From positions 1,676,501 to 1,740,500 of the forward strand of contig CM038911.1 of assembly GCA_021904315.1 (NCBI GenBank): 64,000 bases of DNA. The letters are read 5' to 3'. Below the pieces are notes generated by a model, which saw nothing but the letters and a program-made list of their open reading frames with translations, had not been told where the DNA came from and did no database searches. Numbering within the stretch: position 1 is the first letter of the stretch; each line of letters starts with the position of its first letter. Positions 1-14,023 of this stretch are shown in pieces. The position numbers and the translations under genes are program-made. This DNA is from Sphagnum magellanicum (Eukaryota > Streptophyta > Sphagnopsida > Sphagnales > Sphagnaceae).

Positions 1-1096
1 TTTCATTACTCATATGACAATACCATAGTAGAGCATGGAAAATTTAACAATTTAAAAATTAGAACAAAAATTAATTTATTAAAACAATTATTCGTTTTGT
101 CAATGTGGAAACTAACCCTAGACTACACATGGAAGTGTTAGCACCCCAAAGAACTGACAGAGTTCTCACATGCTGTAAAACAAATCAAAAGAGAGAAAAA
201 AAAGATTAGGCTACTTATGAACCCTAAAATACCACAAAAGTTAAATGAGAACAAAGTGCACAAGTAATGTGCAAGAACCCTCTCAAGATACACTAAGAAT
301 GCTCAACATACTTCACACCGACAGGCAACCCTATTATGCCGAACATTGAGAATAGTGATCCCATTTTACCATTAAAAGGGGGGCACTTGGGAGGAAACCC
401 ATCTTATTAATAGAAGTAACAATATTAGGTTGAAGAACAAAAAAAAAAATCTGTTATACCGCAGGAAAGTGTCTGAAGAAAGAAAACCTTTCCCCAGTAC
501 AAAAATAGTTGATTTGGCTCAACTTGCACCCAACACTCAGCATCTCTCATGTCACCTCTTACCACCCTTTTCCTGACTTCTCAAATCAAAAAGCATTTTG
601 TATCAAAATAAGGTGTGCTTTATCTTTATCAATACAACCAAGATAACAAAATGCTTTCAATGCCTTTGTTGTTGGTATGAGATTATTCAAAGAATTGTCA
701 AATTTTTATTGACAAAATCCAAGTTAATTACATTGGTTAAATCCTATGGCTTAACTTGTGTCTAAAAGATTGAATTTTTCTGCACCAAAACAAGGAATAG
801 AAACATATGATCATTGCAAATTCTGTATTGGTAGCAACCAGTATTAAAATTGTCAAGTGTTAAGTCACTTAACCTTCTTCACATTTCACTTTGTAGCTAT
901 GTACTACGTATAATTGGACTTTCATCCACATGGACACCACACAATACTATTGTGCCTATTGCTCAACAAGTTGGAAACACCTTTCCCTTTCCATCAAGCA
1001 TCCCTCTCAAAAGAGGCACTGCGTGCTTTGATTTCCTGATGTTTTCAAAGAACCCCCTCCTTCTAGTCCCATGGGTGTTGTGGAATTCACCTTTGG
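1..1096. other. AT-rich intergenic DNA, no gene seen
   Basis: No open frame here resembles a known protein and no structured repeat stands out. From about 880 the base composition becomes more balanced, leading into the short tandem duplication that follows. Confidence 0.5.
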
Positions 1097-1264
1097 TAAG
1101 CTTCCACTGAGTCCTCCGGCACCTGTTCATTGCCCTCTTTGGGTCTCCTGGTGTCTCCCCTTCTCTGGCCATTTCACCTGTAGTTAAGCTTCTGCCAGTC
1201 CTCTGGTGCTCTTTCTTTGCCCCTTGCGAGTCTCCTGGCGTCTTTGGGGCTTTGGTCATTTTGT
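1097..1264. repeat. 88-bp imperfect tandem duplication
   Basis: Two diverged copies, each beginning TAAGCTTC and each holding a GAGTCTCCTGG- or GGGTCTCCTGG-like core, start at 1097 and 1185. The minus strand is open across both (98 codons, 1259 to 963) and gives a basic, proline/glycine-rich peptide with a repeated TPGD motif. I do not recognise it, and the open frame may be chance. Confidence 0.5.
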
Positions 1265-1718
1265 ATTCTGCCTTTCATTAGGCATGGTCATTGGAGAGTG
1301 TTGGTTCACTGGGACCAGTCTAGTTGAAATCGAATAGTGGCATGTCTAAATTTTTTTTGCCATTCAAAAGGTTTGATATCCTCTCCCCACCGCCCCTAGG
1401 AAAAAGAAGGTTTGATGTCTAGTAGCTGATGAGCCTTTCACCACTTAGACTTCCTCAGGACATGGGTGTTAAAAGAAAAACCATTCCTGAATCTCTGGTG
1501 CATCAGAGACAATTATAAACTGCATCAATGTTACCATTGATCACATGAACACTCTGGCTTCAAGATTTGAGCACCGTGAATTTCTGTAGATGAAAACCAC
1601 CCAAAAATAACCATTTTCCGTCCGGAAGTGTCAGATGTCAGCCTTAACTCGATTACGACCAAACGATATAAATAACATTTGTGCGACGATGCTTGCATCA
1701 GGAAGCATATTAGTGATG

Positions 1719-1791
1719 GCCGTCCTAGCTCAGTTGGTAGAGCGCAAGGCTCTTAACCTTGTGGTCCAGGGTTCGAGCCCCTGGGACGGCG
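1719..1791 (+). tRNA. tRNA-Lys (anticodon CTT)
   Basis: This is a complete 73-nt cloverleaf without an intron. The acceptor arms GCCGTCC (1719-1725) and GGACGGC (1784-1790) pair fully. The D arm is 1728-1743. The anticodon stem CAAGG/CCTTG encloses the loop CTCTTAA with anticodon CTT at 1752-1754, which reads AAG (lysine). The T arm CAGGG/CCCTG encloses TTCGAGC, and the discriminator base is G (1791). The A and B boxes of the Pol III promoter are intact. An AT-rich TATAAATA stretch lies about 45-50 bp upstream, and a T run follows downstream. No stem has a mismatch, so the gene is probably functional. CCA is not encoded, as expected for a nuclear gene. Confidence 0.96.
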
Positions 1792-1816
1792 TAGACTCCG
1801 TGTATATGTATTCCGG

Positions 1817-1822
1817 TTTTTT
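1817..1822 (+). terminator. Pol III T-run terminator of tRNA-Lys
   Basis: Six T residues begin 26 nt after the end of the mature tRNA, the usual form and spacing of an RNA polymerase III terminator. Confidence 0.75.
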
Positions 1823-1829
1823 ATCTTAA

Positions 1830-3660
1830 TTTATTTTGTTTGCCATACTGAATTATCTCAAATTGTGGAAACTGTCTATTTTACTTTTTTCCCCTACAGT
1901 ATTTTCTCAGACTGCGAAAACTATTTGATTACAGGGTTTCAAAAAATTGCAAAATATAATAATTTCACACAGTTTCAAAGTTCCAGGTTTTAGATATTTC
2001 ATACCAGTCAATTTTGAAAGGCGATTCTCACATAGTGGTTATCAAAAGCTCCTTTTTTTTAATCAAACACTGAATATTTTATTTTTCAAAAATTCAAATT
2101 ACAAAAAAAATAAGATTCTCACATAGTGTTATCTCAAGCTCTATTTTATCGAACACTGGATTGTCTAATTTTTAAAGTTTTTAATTACAAAAAAGATAAG
2201 AAGAATAACAAAAAAACATTTTGAGGAAGCCGCCACAACTGCTTTGTGGTATCTCCTCCGGTAAACATTTTCTTTTTTCTTTTAAACTCTACCTACAACC
2301 TTAAACCTACTTCTCCCTAATTAAAACTCCGACCTTGTCATTTTTTAGAGTTCCATAATACTCGGATAGAATATCAATTATTTTTTAAAAAGTCAAGGTT
2401 TTAAATGAGCAGTTCTTCTTAGCTCACAGAGAACTGAGAGACAGGTTTCAAAATAGTATCACCCTTGGTGATACCCTGAAATATTCAAGGTGAGAATCGA
2501 CTTTGAAATCCTGATTGGTTCTCAATCTCTTTTCTGATACCCGCCCAACACTGTCAAAAATGTAGAAATTAAAAACCTCAATTTTATCTTGGGCTGCTTG
2601 TTGGCCAAGGTGAACCAGCACCTACTACACTGGTACCTTCACCTTCTTGAGTGAGACCTTATAGTTGGCCATATTTAACCCAGGGAAAGTTAAATTTGGA
2701 CTCAGAGGCCCAGATTTAGCCTTGGGATGGGAAATCTAACTTACCATGGTTAGATGCAAAAACTTTCGGGTTTAAATTTTTGACCATCATACAAGGGTAG
2801 GTGCTATAGTTTACCCAATGCTTACTTCTAAACATTGTAGGTATCCCATCCCTAGATATGAGAAACTTTGAGATTTTTCTTAGTGTAATTGGATGCTTAC
2901 AAAGCACAAAATCTTGAGGCATATTGGAAAATGGGATGCCCATAGGTGGTTCCAATTTTGAGGTAAGTTGGTTGGTAAGCTATAGATTGTGAGCGGTTGT
3001 ATGCCAAGGTGGGGTTTTTTTTTTTTTCGGGGGAGGGCAAGTGGATCCAATTGGTTACATAGAAAAAAAATTTCTTTAAATGTGGCCATCATAATTTGTG
3101 TCTGTTTCATAACTTGCTGGTGACAAATTTTGAAGTGTTGTATGTTCAAGTGGTTAAATCTTTTTTCAATATTTGAGTTTGATTAGATCTTGGAGCAATG
3201 TAATATTGTGTAAAAAAAATGTTTTAATATGAAAGGTTTTGTGACTATTGAATATGAAGAGTTGTTGATATATGCTTGTTTTGTTTTATAATTGTGCACA
3301 ACAACAAAACACTTAAACCATTTTACCAAATCTACATCATTGGTTTATGTTTTTTGTTTGAAGGAATATTTGTGCAATTGAACTTCAGCAACTTAAGTTT
3401 CTAGTTTCTACCTACAAAAGGAGGACTAACATAAATTTTCAATCAAAAGAAAATAAGCCACACATTTAAGGATAATAATCAAAATTTTAATAAACCAAAA
3501 AAAGAGGAACACTAGAAAGGGGAATGGCTCCTAATTTTCCATTAAAAAAAACACGTACATAAGAGCATGAGAATAAAAGAAAATGAGGGAAAAACAACAA
3601 GAATGTATGTTTTTGAACAATGGGGATATTAAAAAGTTGACTATTTCTTTTATCATATCT
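1830..3660. other. AT-rich intergenic DNA, no gene seen
   Basis: The stretch holds poly-A/T runs and short direct similarities, such as a CTCACATAGTG motif near 2028 and 2115. No protein similarity is recognised on either strand. Confidence 0.5.
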
Positions 3661-3906
3661 TTAGTAAACTATGTCATTCTTCACATGTACATAATGAGGC
3701 TTCACATAATACATACCAACAATCACTCCAAGTTTGGCAATATCACACTTCCTTAAATTTGAATGTTTGATGAAAGAGTCAAGCCTTGGAACTAGCAATT
3801 TATATTTAGCCTCAATTTTGGAGCAAACCTTGCACCTCGCTATTTTCATCTTGTCATTCCCCCCACAAATAGGCTCAAACCAAATAAACCTTATAGCCCA
3901 ATTATC
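3661..3906 (-). pseudogene. N-terminal BED-like zinc-finger fragment of a DNA-transposon protein
   Basis: The minus strand is open from 3906 to 3661. It reads a tryptophan/phenylalanine-rich lead (DNWAIRFIWFEPICGG), then CKVCSK, LLVPRLDSFIKH and NLRKC, a Cys2-His-Cys arrangement like the BED-type finger at the start of many hAT-like plant transposase proteins. An in-frame stop lies just upstream, and no transposase core was found downstream, where the DNA becomes T-rich. I infer an orphan end of a decayed element. The family is not certain. Confidence 0.4.
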
Positions 3907-5225
3907 TTAGTAAACCCAATTTATTTTCTACTTTAACTGTTTGAGTTTTTTGTTCTTTAGTTCATGGATTGTGGGTTTGGTAAGATCTCTAAAAATACAT
4001 GTCACAATTTCTTTACAAACTTTTTTCCCTTTCAAAATGCACTACCCATATAAACAAATGTAACAAGACCCAAGATCACATTGGGTGACAAAGTAGGTTT
4101 TGTTACATTTAGGAAATTAAGGTTTGCATTGTTATGAAAAGGATTGGTGGTTATAAATTTTTTAAAAAATAGAACTTAAAGTTCATTGGAACCTAAAGGG
4201 GCATCATAATTGAACGTCAAAACCTAAAACAATTCAAGTGTGCACAATAACCACAAACATTTAGGTTTGGAAACAATGCTTCATACAAGACTTAGGTTGC
4301 ACAACACAAATGATTCATATAACATTCAAAAGATTCAGGTTTTAGAAAACACACAAAACATTCACAACATTTAGAATTCATATATAGGTGGAATTAGATT
4401 TAGAAAAAAAAGAAGATATGTAAGCAAGAAAAATCAATGAGCATTTAAATTGGTAAGAAACCTAGATAATGAATGTGATGTCAAGTTGCATTTCAGAACT
4501 TCATATTGTTGCAACTTGCAACATTCTAATCTTTGATGTGTTCACATTCAAGAACATATAAAAATATTGTGTAATTGTTGATTATAATTAAAAAGAAATC
4601 CAAGTTTATGTGTACTTTCAAAAACAAAATATGTTAATATGTTATTGCGCCATTCCAAATATTGGAAAAACCATGAATAGCAAAGATCTAATCTTGAATA
4701 CAACATCACTAAATGAGACAATTAAGGTAAGAATGTGAAGATTTGCAGAAAAAAAACATTCATGAACTTTGGAAGCTTGCACTTTAAAATGAGAGAGTTT
4801 TCCCCTTGCAATGCTTTTTCATTGCATTTTTCACCATTGCAATTGGCATTCAAAACTAAATCTATGAAGGCACCAAAGTAAGATCTCATCTTATTACAAT
4901 ACTAAACTCTTAAAATTTTATATTGATAGCAAACCTTGCTACTAAACTTTCATCCGTATTGATGATGCAAGTTACATTTAGAAAAGCAAAGTGATGATAA
5001 AAACCAATGGCAAACCATATTTCTGGCATCCAACGAAAGGGGTTGGTTAGTGTGAGGGGCGCATGGTCGAGATTGTTCATTGGCATATTTTGCCCGTCCA
5101 TGTCATTGCATTATGATGATTTTTTCAGATCCTGTGGATCAAAATCCTAAAGGCCATTTGCCAGGCATTTTTATAGTCACCATGTTGTGAAAATTAGCCA
5201 CAAAAGAAAACACTGATTTAGACCT
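3907..5225. other. AT-rich intergenic DNA, no gene seen
   Basis: No recognisable coding or structured feature was found. Frames are short and biased to A/T codons. Confidence 0.5.
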
Positions 5226-8200
5226 AGGCACTGTTGCTAACATGCTGCCGCTCACCTACGAGACTCGCCACTTAATGCGAATTAATGCTGGGGATCCTCG
5301 CCAGCGGACGTACTTTTGATGAATTTGAAAAACAGACCCTGGCACTTACGATCCCCGCCCTCCCCCGAAGAGTTTAAAAAAAGGGGAGCTAAGAACCTAC
5401 GGTATTTGGGCCTCTACTCAAAAGTTACCGAGTCGGTTGAGTTTTGGCAGGGGTCAAAATGTCGAACACGTGGGGTTTAAAATCTCCTTTGGGCGAAATG
5501 GACGAATGAACGAGATGGCTGAACTAGGGTTAGAGGACGGGACGGAGGGACGGAGGGACGAGGAAGAAGAAGATTTGGCGACGACAGGCTCTCATCTTCC
5601 GAGCAATGGAGCAGATACGCAGAACTTGGAATAATGTTTTGGAATTCGAAGCTCGATAGTAGGAGGGCAATCTTCCTCTGTGAATGATACAAACACATGA
5701 CATAGCAAACTGCCAGTTATCTTGATCCATAATTTTTGCAGATAGAAATTCCTTCCAGTAGTCTGTCATCAAAAAAGCTGAAGAAAAACAAAGCGCATTT
5801 CCTTCAGAGCTGCTCATTTTGATGACTGAGGAACACTGGAGGTGAACCTCTTGTTGTACAGTATATCTCAAAGCTCAAAACAGAAGACCACAATCTAGTC
5901 CAAAAGTCCAAATGGTAATGGAGAGTCTACTCAAAGAAGACCTGAGTTGGCTCTCAGAGATTTCATAACCTGTGACATGTAACAAACTCAAAAAACTTGG
6001 GAATGTTGGGGTTTAATGCTTTCCCATGCGGATTGACATCTTGTGAGGAGGAAAAATCTTGCATTGCAGGATACAATTCAGACTGTCTCCTTGCTGAGGT
6101 TTGTTGTTGTACCCCTGATAACTCTTCCCTCAAGAGCTTCATAAGCTTTTGTGATCATGCCTTTGAGTTCAGAAGATGGTGGCAGGAGCACTTGTGATCT
6201 GTACATCAGAATGCGAAGTACCACACTTAGAGAAAGTCAGTCAATTTCATCGAACAAAGTGTTGTATAAACTAGTCAGAGATCAGGGTAGGATGATGCAC
6301 CAGAAATGCCAAGATAGTGATACTTCGCTCCAGGTTCCCAACCATTCTGTGCCACCCACTGCCTGTCCTGGTGATGCCTGGAGCATCTAACAAAACTTCT
6401 TAAGATAGTTTTCTTACCATTCCAAACTCATGAATTGATAAAAGTCTTGGGGTACTACAAAATGTGTGCTACTGTAAGCTCAAAAGTGGGAGGAATTCAA
6501 AACCTTGTGACTCCATGATATTTTGACCAACCACATGCAAATCCAGGGCTCCTTCTGTCATTAAAAATCCCAAAGCCATCTCTCTCAAGGAAAAAATTGC
6601 AACATGAATCTAAGAGAATGGATTGCATGTAGCCTCAGTGGGAGGAAAACCTTATTGTCATGTCCACTAACCTCTGAACAAGCAGGATATATTCCTCGGT
6701 GAAGTTCTCCGTGGCTTTGAGTTGATCCTTGTATTGAGTGATCTGCTTTCACAAATCCCAGTCCAAGGATGAGGTTACATAAAGTTGACAAACTAAAATG
6801 TTGCAGCATTCACAACAACAGGGCTGTCGAGAGGATATAAATTAACTGGAAAGTTGTTGATGATGCTCCAGTATTCGAAAGCTGCTGAATCATGCACTCG
6901 AGCTGTCTGCTCTTCATTCTAATAAGCTCCTGCAAGGCCCCATGGTTCCATTAGGTTTCAGGCTCTTTGAGAACTTTTAGTAGGTTTGGTGCACTCTGTC
7001 TTGTTGTAGAATATGTTACATGAGCTGCGATGTGTGAAGCAACACATAATGTGCACATTTTTGAATTGACAAGTTGGGGTGAATTTCTATCTTTAGACCT
7101 TTGCTGTTATAGGATGTGCATGAGGGGACTTAATTAGTGAACTTACTGAGGTACATTGTTCACCAGACATGAAATGTGGCATCCAAATTCCAGTGTACAC
7201 ATGCTTCAGTGCAGGGCAAAGTCTTGTTAGACATCAAGACAATATTTGCATGTTACTTGGTTGCAGCAGGATGAGGCAAGCTCCAACTACAGAAAGCACA
7301 GTCCAAGCACATTGAGGCTGTCTGGCACTACAAAATAGAGGTACTAATTTGCTCAGAGGCAAGAACACTACCAAAATGTTCATATACAGTGGTGGGTTCT
7401 AACAGAGCATGCCATGGATTGAATCTGGCTTCATCCAGTTGCAGAAGTGTGTTTGGAAATTGCAAAAATGCAGGCACTTGCCAAATGATACATATAAGAC
7501 TTACCTTGCTGACCTCTTTTTGAGACACCTGTTTTGACCTTGATATTGTTCCACAGATGTCTTCATAATGACCGGTGAAATGATGCCTGCACACCCATCA
7601 ATGTAGTTGATATTTCTTAACATAGCAAGAAAAAGGAGCTGTCCATGAATGGTATAAGAATCTTGTTAGCTGTTGTAGAACTTTTCAGGGAGACATACCA
7701 TGGTCAAACGCTTCAATCGGTAAAATTGCAGTGTCAGGAGAAACATACCTTGTGACACCACAGTACTTAGAGCTTTTTTTTTAAGCAGAATCAGAGGCCT
7801 TCACAAAAATTAGAGGTTGATATCCTCCTTTCTCTTCCCCACCTATTCATTCAGAGTTCAGGGACAGGGAGTCATTCTTTTCACTGGGCTGGATGGTGGT
7901 GAGTGAAAGCTGGTCTCAGGGGATGTCATGAATTTGGTTGTAATCTGGTAACACTTGCTCAGATATTGTTCCCTTCAGCGTTTTGCATCTGTTTGAAGTT
8001 TCTCGGTGGTCTCTGTTTTGCCCTCGCAACTTTCAACTCAGAAACCCATTGGGTTATTACTGGTCATGTTTAGACATTCTGACAAATCAGCAAGCTCTTC
8101 TTCTTCAAGTCTGGAACTGCAGTTTGCAAATCTGATGGGATAGACGCTGGCGGCATGCTTAACACATACAAGTCAGACAGACTCACCATTCTCTAGCAAT

Positions 8201-8850
8201 TGATGTGGCCTCTGAAGTCATCAAGTTGTCAACAATGAGTTGGATTCCTTGTACCCAAGTTGCTTGGAGGGAGCAACTCCATTCTGGCATGGGAATTCCC
8301 CCAATAAATCAATGGACCTTTCAGAGACAAAGAGGACAATTCATTCAGACCCATACTGATGATGGTTTTCAGGCCCCCCTCCCCTCTAACTTCAGCACAA
8401 CAGCCCTCTAAAGGATATCCTTCATTGAATATGGAAGATGCAATTTCCTCAAGCCCACTGTGTGTGATTCTTGTGTTGAGATTCAGTGATGTCGTTGGAA
8501 CATTATTGAAGAAAGCTTTGATAGATGTACATGTACCAAAAAAATCTGGTCATGAGGACTTTTCTTTGGATTTTGCCTCTCGTCCTTAGTACTACTCGAT
8601 GAAGGAATTGCAGACAACAATATTAATGTGCAGGCAAAGAACTTGGAAGAGCTATTATCCTCCCAGACCCCAGAAATAATGAATAATAATATAGACAAAA
8701 ACAGCAGTATTGAGTTTCCATTATTGACATACCTATTGCATGCATTGTATGGAAGAAGAAGAAATGGTCAAAATGTGGGGTTTGAATTTCACCTAACCAT
8801 GCAACTCATGCATCTCCCCTTCTTCATGCAATTGGAACCCTAGATCTGCA
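5226..8850. other. CpG-rich start and balanced-composition block; possible unrecognised transcription unit
   Basis: From about 5230 to 5650 the DNA is rich in CpG, unlike the AT-rich, CpG-poor DNA around it. The following 3 kb keep a near-even base composition. A short plus-strand frame from the ATG at 5507 to 5634 gives an acidic peptide (MNEMAELGLEDGTEG, then a DEEEED run). A minus-strand frame of 113 codons spans 5871-5530. Neither matches a family I know. Later frames (for example 6151-6390, 8205-8411, and 7594-7328 on minus) are short and also unrecognised. The block could be a gene of many small exons, a long non-coding RNA, or an old pseudogene. The composition shift is seen; the transcription unit is inferred. 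Confidence 0.35.
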
Positions 8851-9112
8851 ACAACAGCAACAAAATTATTCAAGGTGATTTTTATTTTATTAATTAATAT
8901 TTATTCCCCCTTTCTTCTCACTCCCTTAGATTAACCTAGTGAACATGGTTTTAAAGTGTTGACCATTTACTGAATTCCAAATAATCCAGGTTTCTTTTTT
9001 TTTCCTGGGGGGGGGGAGAGGGGGATTGTTGTTTGCCCCTTGCATAAAAAATTTGGCAACTTTCTCCCCATAACATTATTTTAATTTAGACTACAAAAAC
9101 TCAAAGAAGTTT

Positions 9113-9222
9113 CACTATAACAAAAGGTGTCCTTGTACCTAAAGTGATTTCACTAGATTTTGAGTGATTTCACTCGTCTAGTGAACAAGGACTAGTGAAT
9201 TGCATCCACATTTGTAGTAGGG
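9113..9222. mobile_element. CACTA-like MITE (copy A, ~110 bp)
   Basis: The left end CACTATAACAAAAGGTG and the reverse complement of the right end, CCCTACTACAAATGTGG, form imperfect terminal inverted repeats. Both begin CACTA or CCCTA, as in the CACTA (En/Spm) superfamily. The inside carries repeated TTTCACT and CTAGTGAA motifs. A longer relative lies at 49081-49236 with the same end sequences. Flanking trinucleotides TTT and TTC would be a decayed 3-bp target duplication. It is far too short to encode a transposase. Confidence 0.65.
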
Positions 9223-12200
9223 TTCCAAAATTTTCATAAAGTTGAGAAAATGAAAAAAAAAAACACTGGTTACAATCAAGATTTTTTAAAAATTTTTTTT
9301 TTTCGATCAATTGAATTATTTTTTCAAAATTGTACAAAAAATTAGTAAAATTAGTTGAATTTGTACTCTAAGAAAAGAAACCAAAAGTCCTAAAATTTCC
9401 CAAATTCTTTAAGGTAAAAAAATACAACACAATTTGTTGGGAAAAAAAACACTCATTATAATCCCATAATATACCATTACACAAACTAAACACATATACA
9501 AAGCTTATATATGTATATATATTCTTTTCTTGATTTTACTCTTATATTGCAGGTCCATGGGCACTATACAAAATTTGGGTTGAGTTGACCAACCTAAATC
9601 ACTAACTAACCTTAAAAGTGAAATAGGTTCAATCCCTCCTCACAATGGCTAAACTTAGATCACTATGCAGTGGAAAAGTTCCATTATGAAGTGAACCCAT
9701 GCACTATTGCTAGCCCAATTCACTATTGAATATTTCCATGCACATTTTTGGAATACATTCACAAATAATGTCACAAATGGTGCCTTAGTGAAGCCTTGAA
9801 TATATAACAATTTTTTTATATTGGAACCCAAAAATTAGCTTGTATATTTTGTTGTTCAATGCACTAGGAGTCTTCTAAATGTTTCAACCCAAATCTGACC
9901 ATGTGCACCAAACTCATAACTAACTGGAAGTTATATCAAAATGCCAGGTCTATTACTATACTTAACACTACCAATCCACAATCTACACCAATTCACCAGG
10001 GTACAACTAGTGAAATCCCATGTGGGAATGATTTTAGAATTTCATAACAACAATTCTGCCATTTCACATACACATCCTGTATGTGATCCTAACATGATTA
10101 AAACTCAATGTACTATTAAATATATTATTCAATATAAACACATGTGTGAAATATGTTTATATTGTTAACTACTTGCAAATCAAGATACCAATATTCATGT
10201 TATTGAACGCAACATTTTCACCCTGGAGCACCCCAAAATGAGGTCATTGACCTCATGTACTAGCTTGTGTGATCCAGGCTTTTTAATGGAATTGCTTTCC
10301 AGTCTGAGTCTCACGTGTCAGCCACAAAGAATACTTGCCCTCTGACCACCCACTTTGCAAAATGGCTATAAGACTTCCATTATAACTTGCATGTTACCCA
10401 TCATGTATTCTAAGCTTTCATAAACCTTATTTGTTTAGGGAACTTACTTGAGTTATTGTCGATGGGAAAATGTACAAGTCTTAGTGTGTTGGCAACCTTT
10501 GTGCATGGTCCACAAGAAAATATTGGTTTTGTTGAACTATCCTCACCCCATGCATATTTGATCAGATCCATGATTTTTGAAATAGAACCTGGTTCATGGC
10601 TGAATAAGAAACAACCAATATCTTCTTCAAAACTCCCATGTAACTTAACTCCATACTCATAATGTTTTGGTCCCTAGTAGAAGCTTGACTACCTTATATG
10701 AGAACTGAAAAAATTCTAGAATCATATTTTTTTGGCCCTACAACACCCTCCTGCTCCATCTAGTAGTGGTTGTCATATCCCCACATCGATGAATATGAAT
10801 GGGCAACCAAAGATGAAGGTTGGGAAAGGCAGACAATATCTTCATTGTGGTCCAACACACCACAGACATGGCCTTCTAAGCAATCACCAAATGGGTGGAC
10901 ATCCATAGCCAAGTGCGGAGTGAATACTCATGCAATCTGACCTTTTCAACCATGTCTAACGCGGTGAATATGTTCTTGCTGACCCTTTTCCACACGAGCT
11001 CGACATACATCATGCTCTTTGCAATATGCCCCTTCCAACCCCTTGACAACATTACTTAATCATGGCTATTGTGTTGACTCCAAACTAAAGGAAGGTGCCA
11101 CACTATACAAGGAATAATGATAGTGCCAATCACAACAATAAATAGAAACTCTGCCTCTAATATATACACTTATGCAAACATAATTGTAAAAAGAAATGTG
11201 TATCAAAATCTGTAGTTAAATTTTGAAAGCCTTACATCATATCTAACTTTTAAGGCTATAGTGTGAAGCTTTCAAGCTTTTCCATTATTGTCTTAAGAAA
11301 TTTTCGACTAGTTTATTGATATTTTGGTTTCTACAATTTGAGCTACATCAATCAAAATATAAGATGAAATCCCTACATGGAAAATAGTAAGTGTACAAGG
11401 AGCAATGACAAAGGGGGGGGGGGGGGGAGAAGAATCTATATGGAAGGGTGAAATACTTCACAATCTTAGGGGTGTTGTAAATACTTCTTATGCCAATGAA
11501 CTAAATGTTGGCAAGCCCTTCTTGTTGAAGGTGTTGGCACAATGGAAGAAACATTAGAAAAACCACAATTAATTACAACTTTTGATTGCATTCATATCAC
11601 GGTGCATCATATTGTAGCCTATATGGATTCATCAAGGGGAAAAAGCTTGAAATTGACAAATGATGCAATTTTGTCTTTAAAATGCAACAAGTTTTCAAGT
11701 TACAAAGAAAAATCATGTCTTTCCACAACTTAAGGAATTTGAAGACAATGATTTCGATATATTGATGGCATTTGAATGACCTAATTTGCGGCACAATGCA
11801 AATCAAAAAATAAATAAAATTTATTGAGATGTTTCAAAAACTCACCAAATTAACTTTTGGGTTACTTTTGAGTTTTGGAGAACATATGTGTGGATGAATT
11901 ATTTTCATGACTACTCAATATTTTCCTCTTTCGTTTTCCTTGAAGGACTTCACTTGCATCAATTACCTCCTCTTCTGGGTGCCACAACTTCCTTTTTGTA
12001 TGTTTGTATAATTGAAGGTATCTCATACAAAACCTAAAGCTTCATCATACATGTATCCCATTGCCATGCATTCTTCTAGTTTTGTTTTATTTAACACATA
12101 TTGTTTCAACACACCCAAATACCTTTTAATTAGATAACACCACCTTGTTGCAATTGGCCCACATATGTCCAAGTCATCTACCAAGTGAATAAGTAGCTAT

Positions 12201-13980
12201 AGAATCATTATGTCAAAAAAACTAGGGGGGAATCACATTTCTAGCATACATAACATTTTCGTAACAAATAATTTCAAGGTGGTTATGTCACCAAGATCCA
12301 TTACTTTCACACATATCCTTTGAAAACATTTACCCAATTGTATCATAACTTCATGAGGACTAAATAGTAACATGTTTCTTACACATGTAGGGTGCCAACG
12401 GGATAACACAAGCCACACCTACTTGCTTAGAAGAGTGCTTTTGGAAGAATATTTCTTAAAATATTTTCATAAAAGTCCTAAAAAAATCTTTAAAAATTTT
12501 CAAATTTTTCTATATGTTATTACATCAAGGTTTATGCAATAGATTTCAAAAAATATTTTCAAAAGTTTTGAACCCCATTTACAAGTCCTTTTTGTATTTA
12601 AAAGCAAGCATTACAATGCTTAATAAGTGTCTTTGAGAACTTTTTATTCATTGGATACTTTTCAAATTTATTTCCATGTTCCAATGATATATTAAGAACC
12701 TTACGATATAAAAGAATCTTATGCTTTCAACACCAAATTAAATCAACACTTCTAAATGTGAAAAGTTAAAATTTAGAACATCACTTATGTTACACTCGAT
12801 ATGCATTACATCTAGTGTGTACCTTGTAAATAATTCCTATACCCCAATTAAAACAATGAATATCAATATGAAACAAACCCACTTGCATGAATAGTTGATA
12901 GTTGGTAATCTAAAATTAAACCATTATTATGCATAAACATGACAAGGGCATCAATGAACCTAATCACTTATATTGATATGACATTTGCACCAAGCAAAGT
13001 GAACTTGCACCCAAATTGATGCGAAAGACCTCCCCATTGGGAACATTAGCAGATTAATACTCAGAGGATTTGGATAGCAATGTTTGTTCATGTTATATCA
13101 AATGATTTTGCATAACTATAAATCCAAGGATGTGACCTTCAGTAATGTAGTTGTTTTTAATTACAAAATACTTTGTTGTCATTGTCCTCCACAACATAGG
13201 CAATGCACATCTTTGGAATGATATACATGATTTGAATGTAACAAATACAAACAAAAGCAAGTAGACTACTAATTCAAATTGATATTCATTAAAAAAATTA
13301 CTATTTTAAGTGTAGAAGAAATTATATTTTACTAGAATAGGCCATATTAACCTCCATAACTAATGCAAGGACAAAAGCATAATCAAACCCTTCATATGTC
13401 TATGAAATTTGTTGCAACTCTCAAATCAACATTCATAATCAACACTTTTGAATCATGTAATTGACCATTCAAGTGTCAATTTCAACTAATTCAAATATAG
13501 TTGTAGATGTGGAATTGTAACTTTGTGCCATTCATGACCAAATTAGTCCACGCTTCATAATGAATGGAAGCAACTTACAAGTTTACATCCTACCATGGTG
13601 CAACACCCATGTTCAACAACAAACAATTTAATAAACACATATAAGTTTTCATAAGTTGCAAAATTTTACTAGTTTAATAATCATTACTTAAGATTGTGCT
13701 TCATTTGGCCTTTGGATTTTGTGGAAACCATTTTTTTGCTTGTCTTAGATTCACATAGAGCACATAAGTACACTTGAGAATGTTCAAACTAGACTTGAAA
13801 GCTTAAAGAAAAAATAAGCTTTAACTAGGATGAAGAAATATGTCTTGACCATCCATTTCAACAAGTCCCCTTTAATACATTAGCCCATATAGGTGTCCAA
13901 AGAATAACAAATCATACCCTCCAATACTCAGGTTCAAACAATGATGGAACACATTTGATGCCATATACCAAGTGGCTAGG
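9223..13980. other. AT-rich DNA with degraded repeats, no gene seen
   Basis: No frame here resembles a known protein. The part from 10680 to 11080 has a more even base composition and may be remains of an element, but I could not assign it. A run of 15 G lies at 11413-11427. Frames such as 11542-11733 and 12418-12233 look like chance. Confidence 0.45.
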
Positions 13981-14023
13981 TCATTAAAGCAAATGTGTCC
14001 TCCTTTTTATAAAAACATGTTCC

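Noticed and set aside
963-1259. 98-codon minus-strand frame as a real gene
   Set aside because: It covers a short tandem duplication, has no recognisable domain, and no supporting start context or neighbouring exon was seen.
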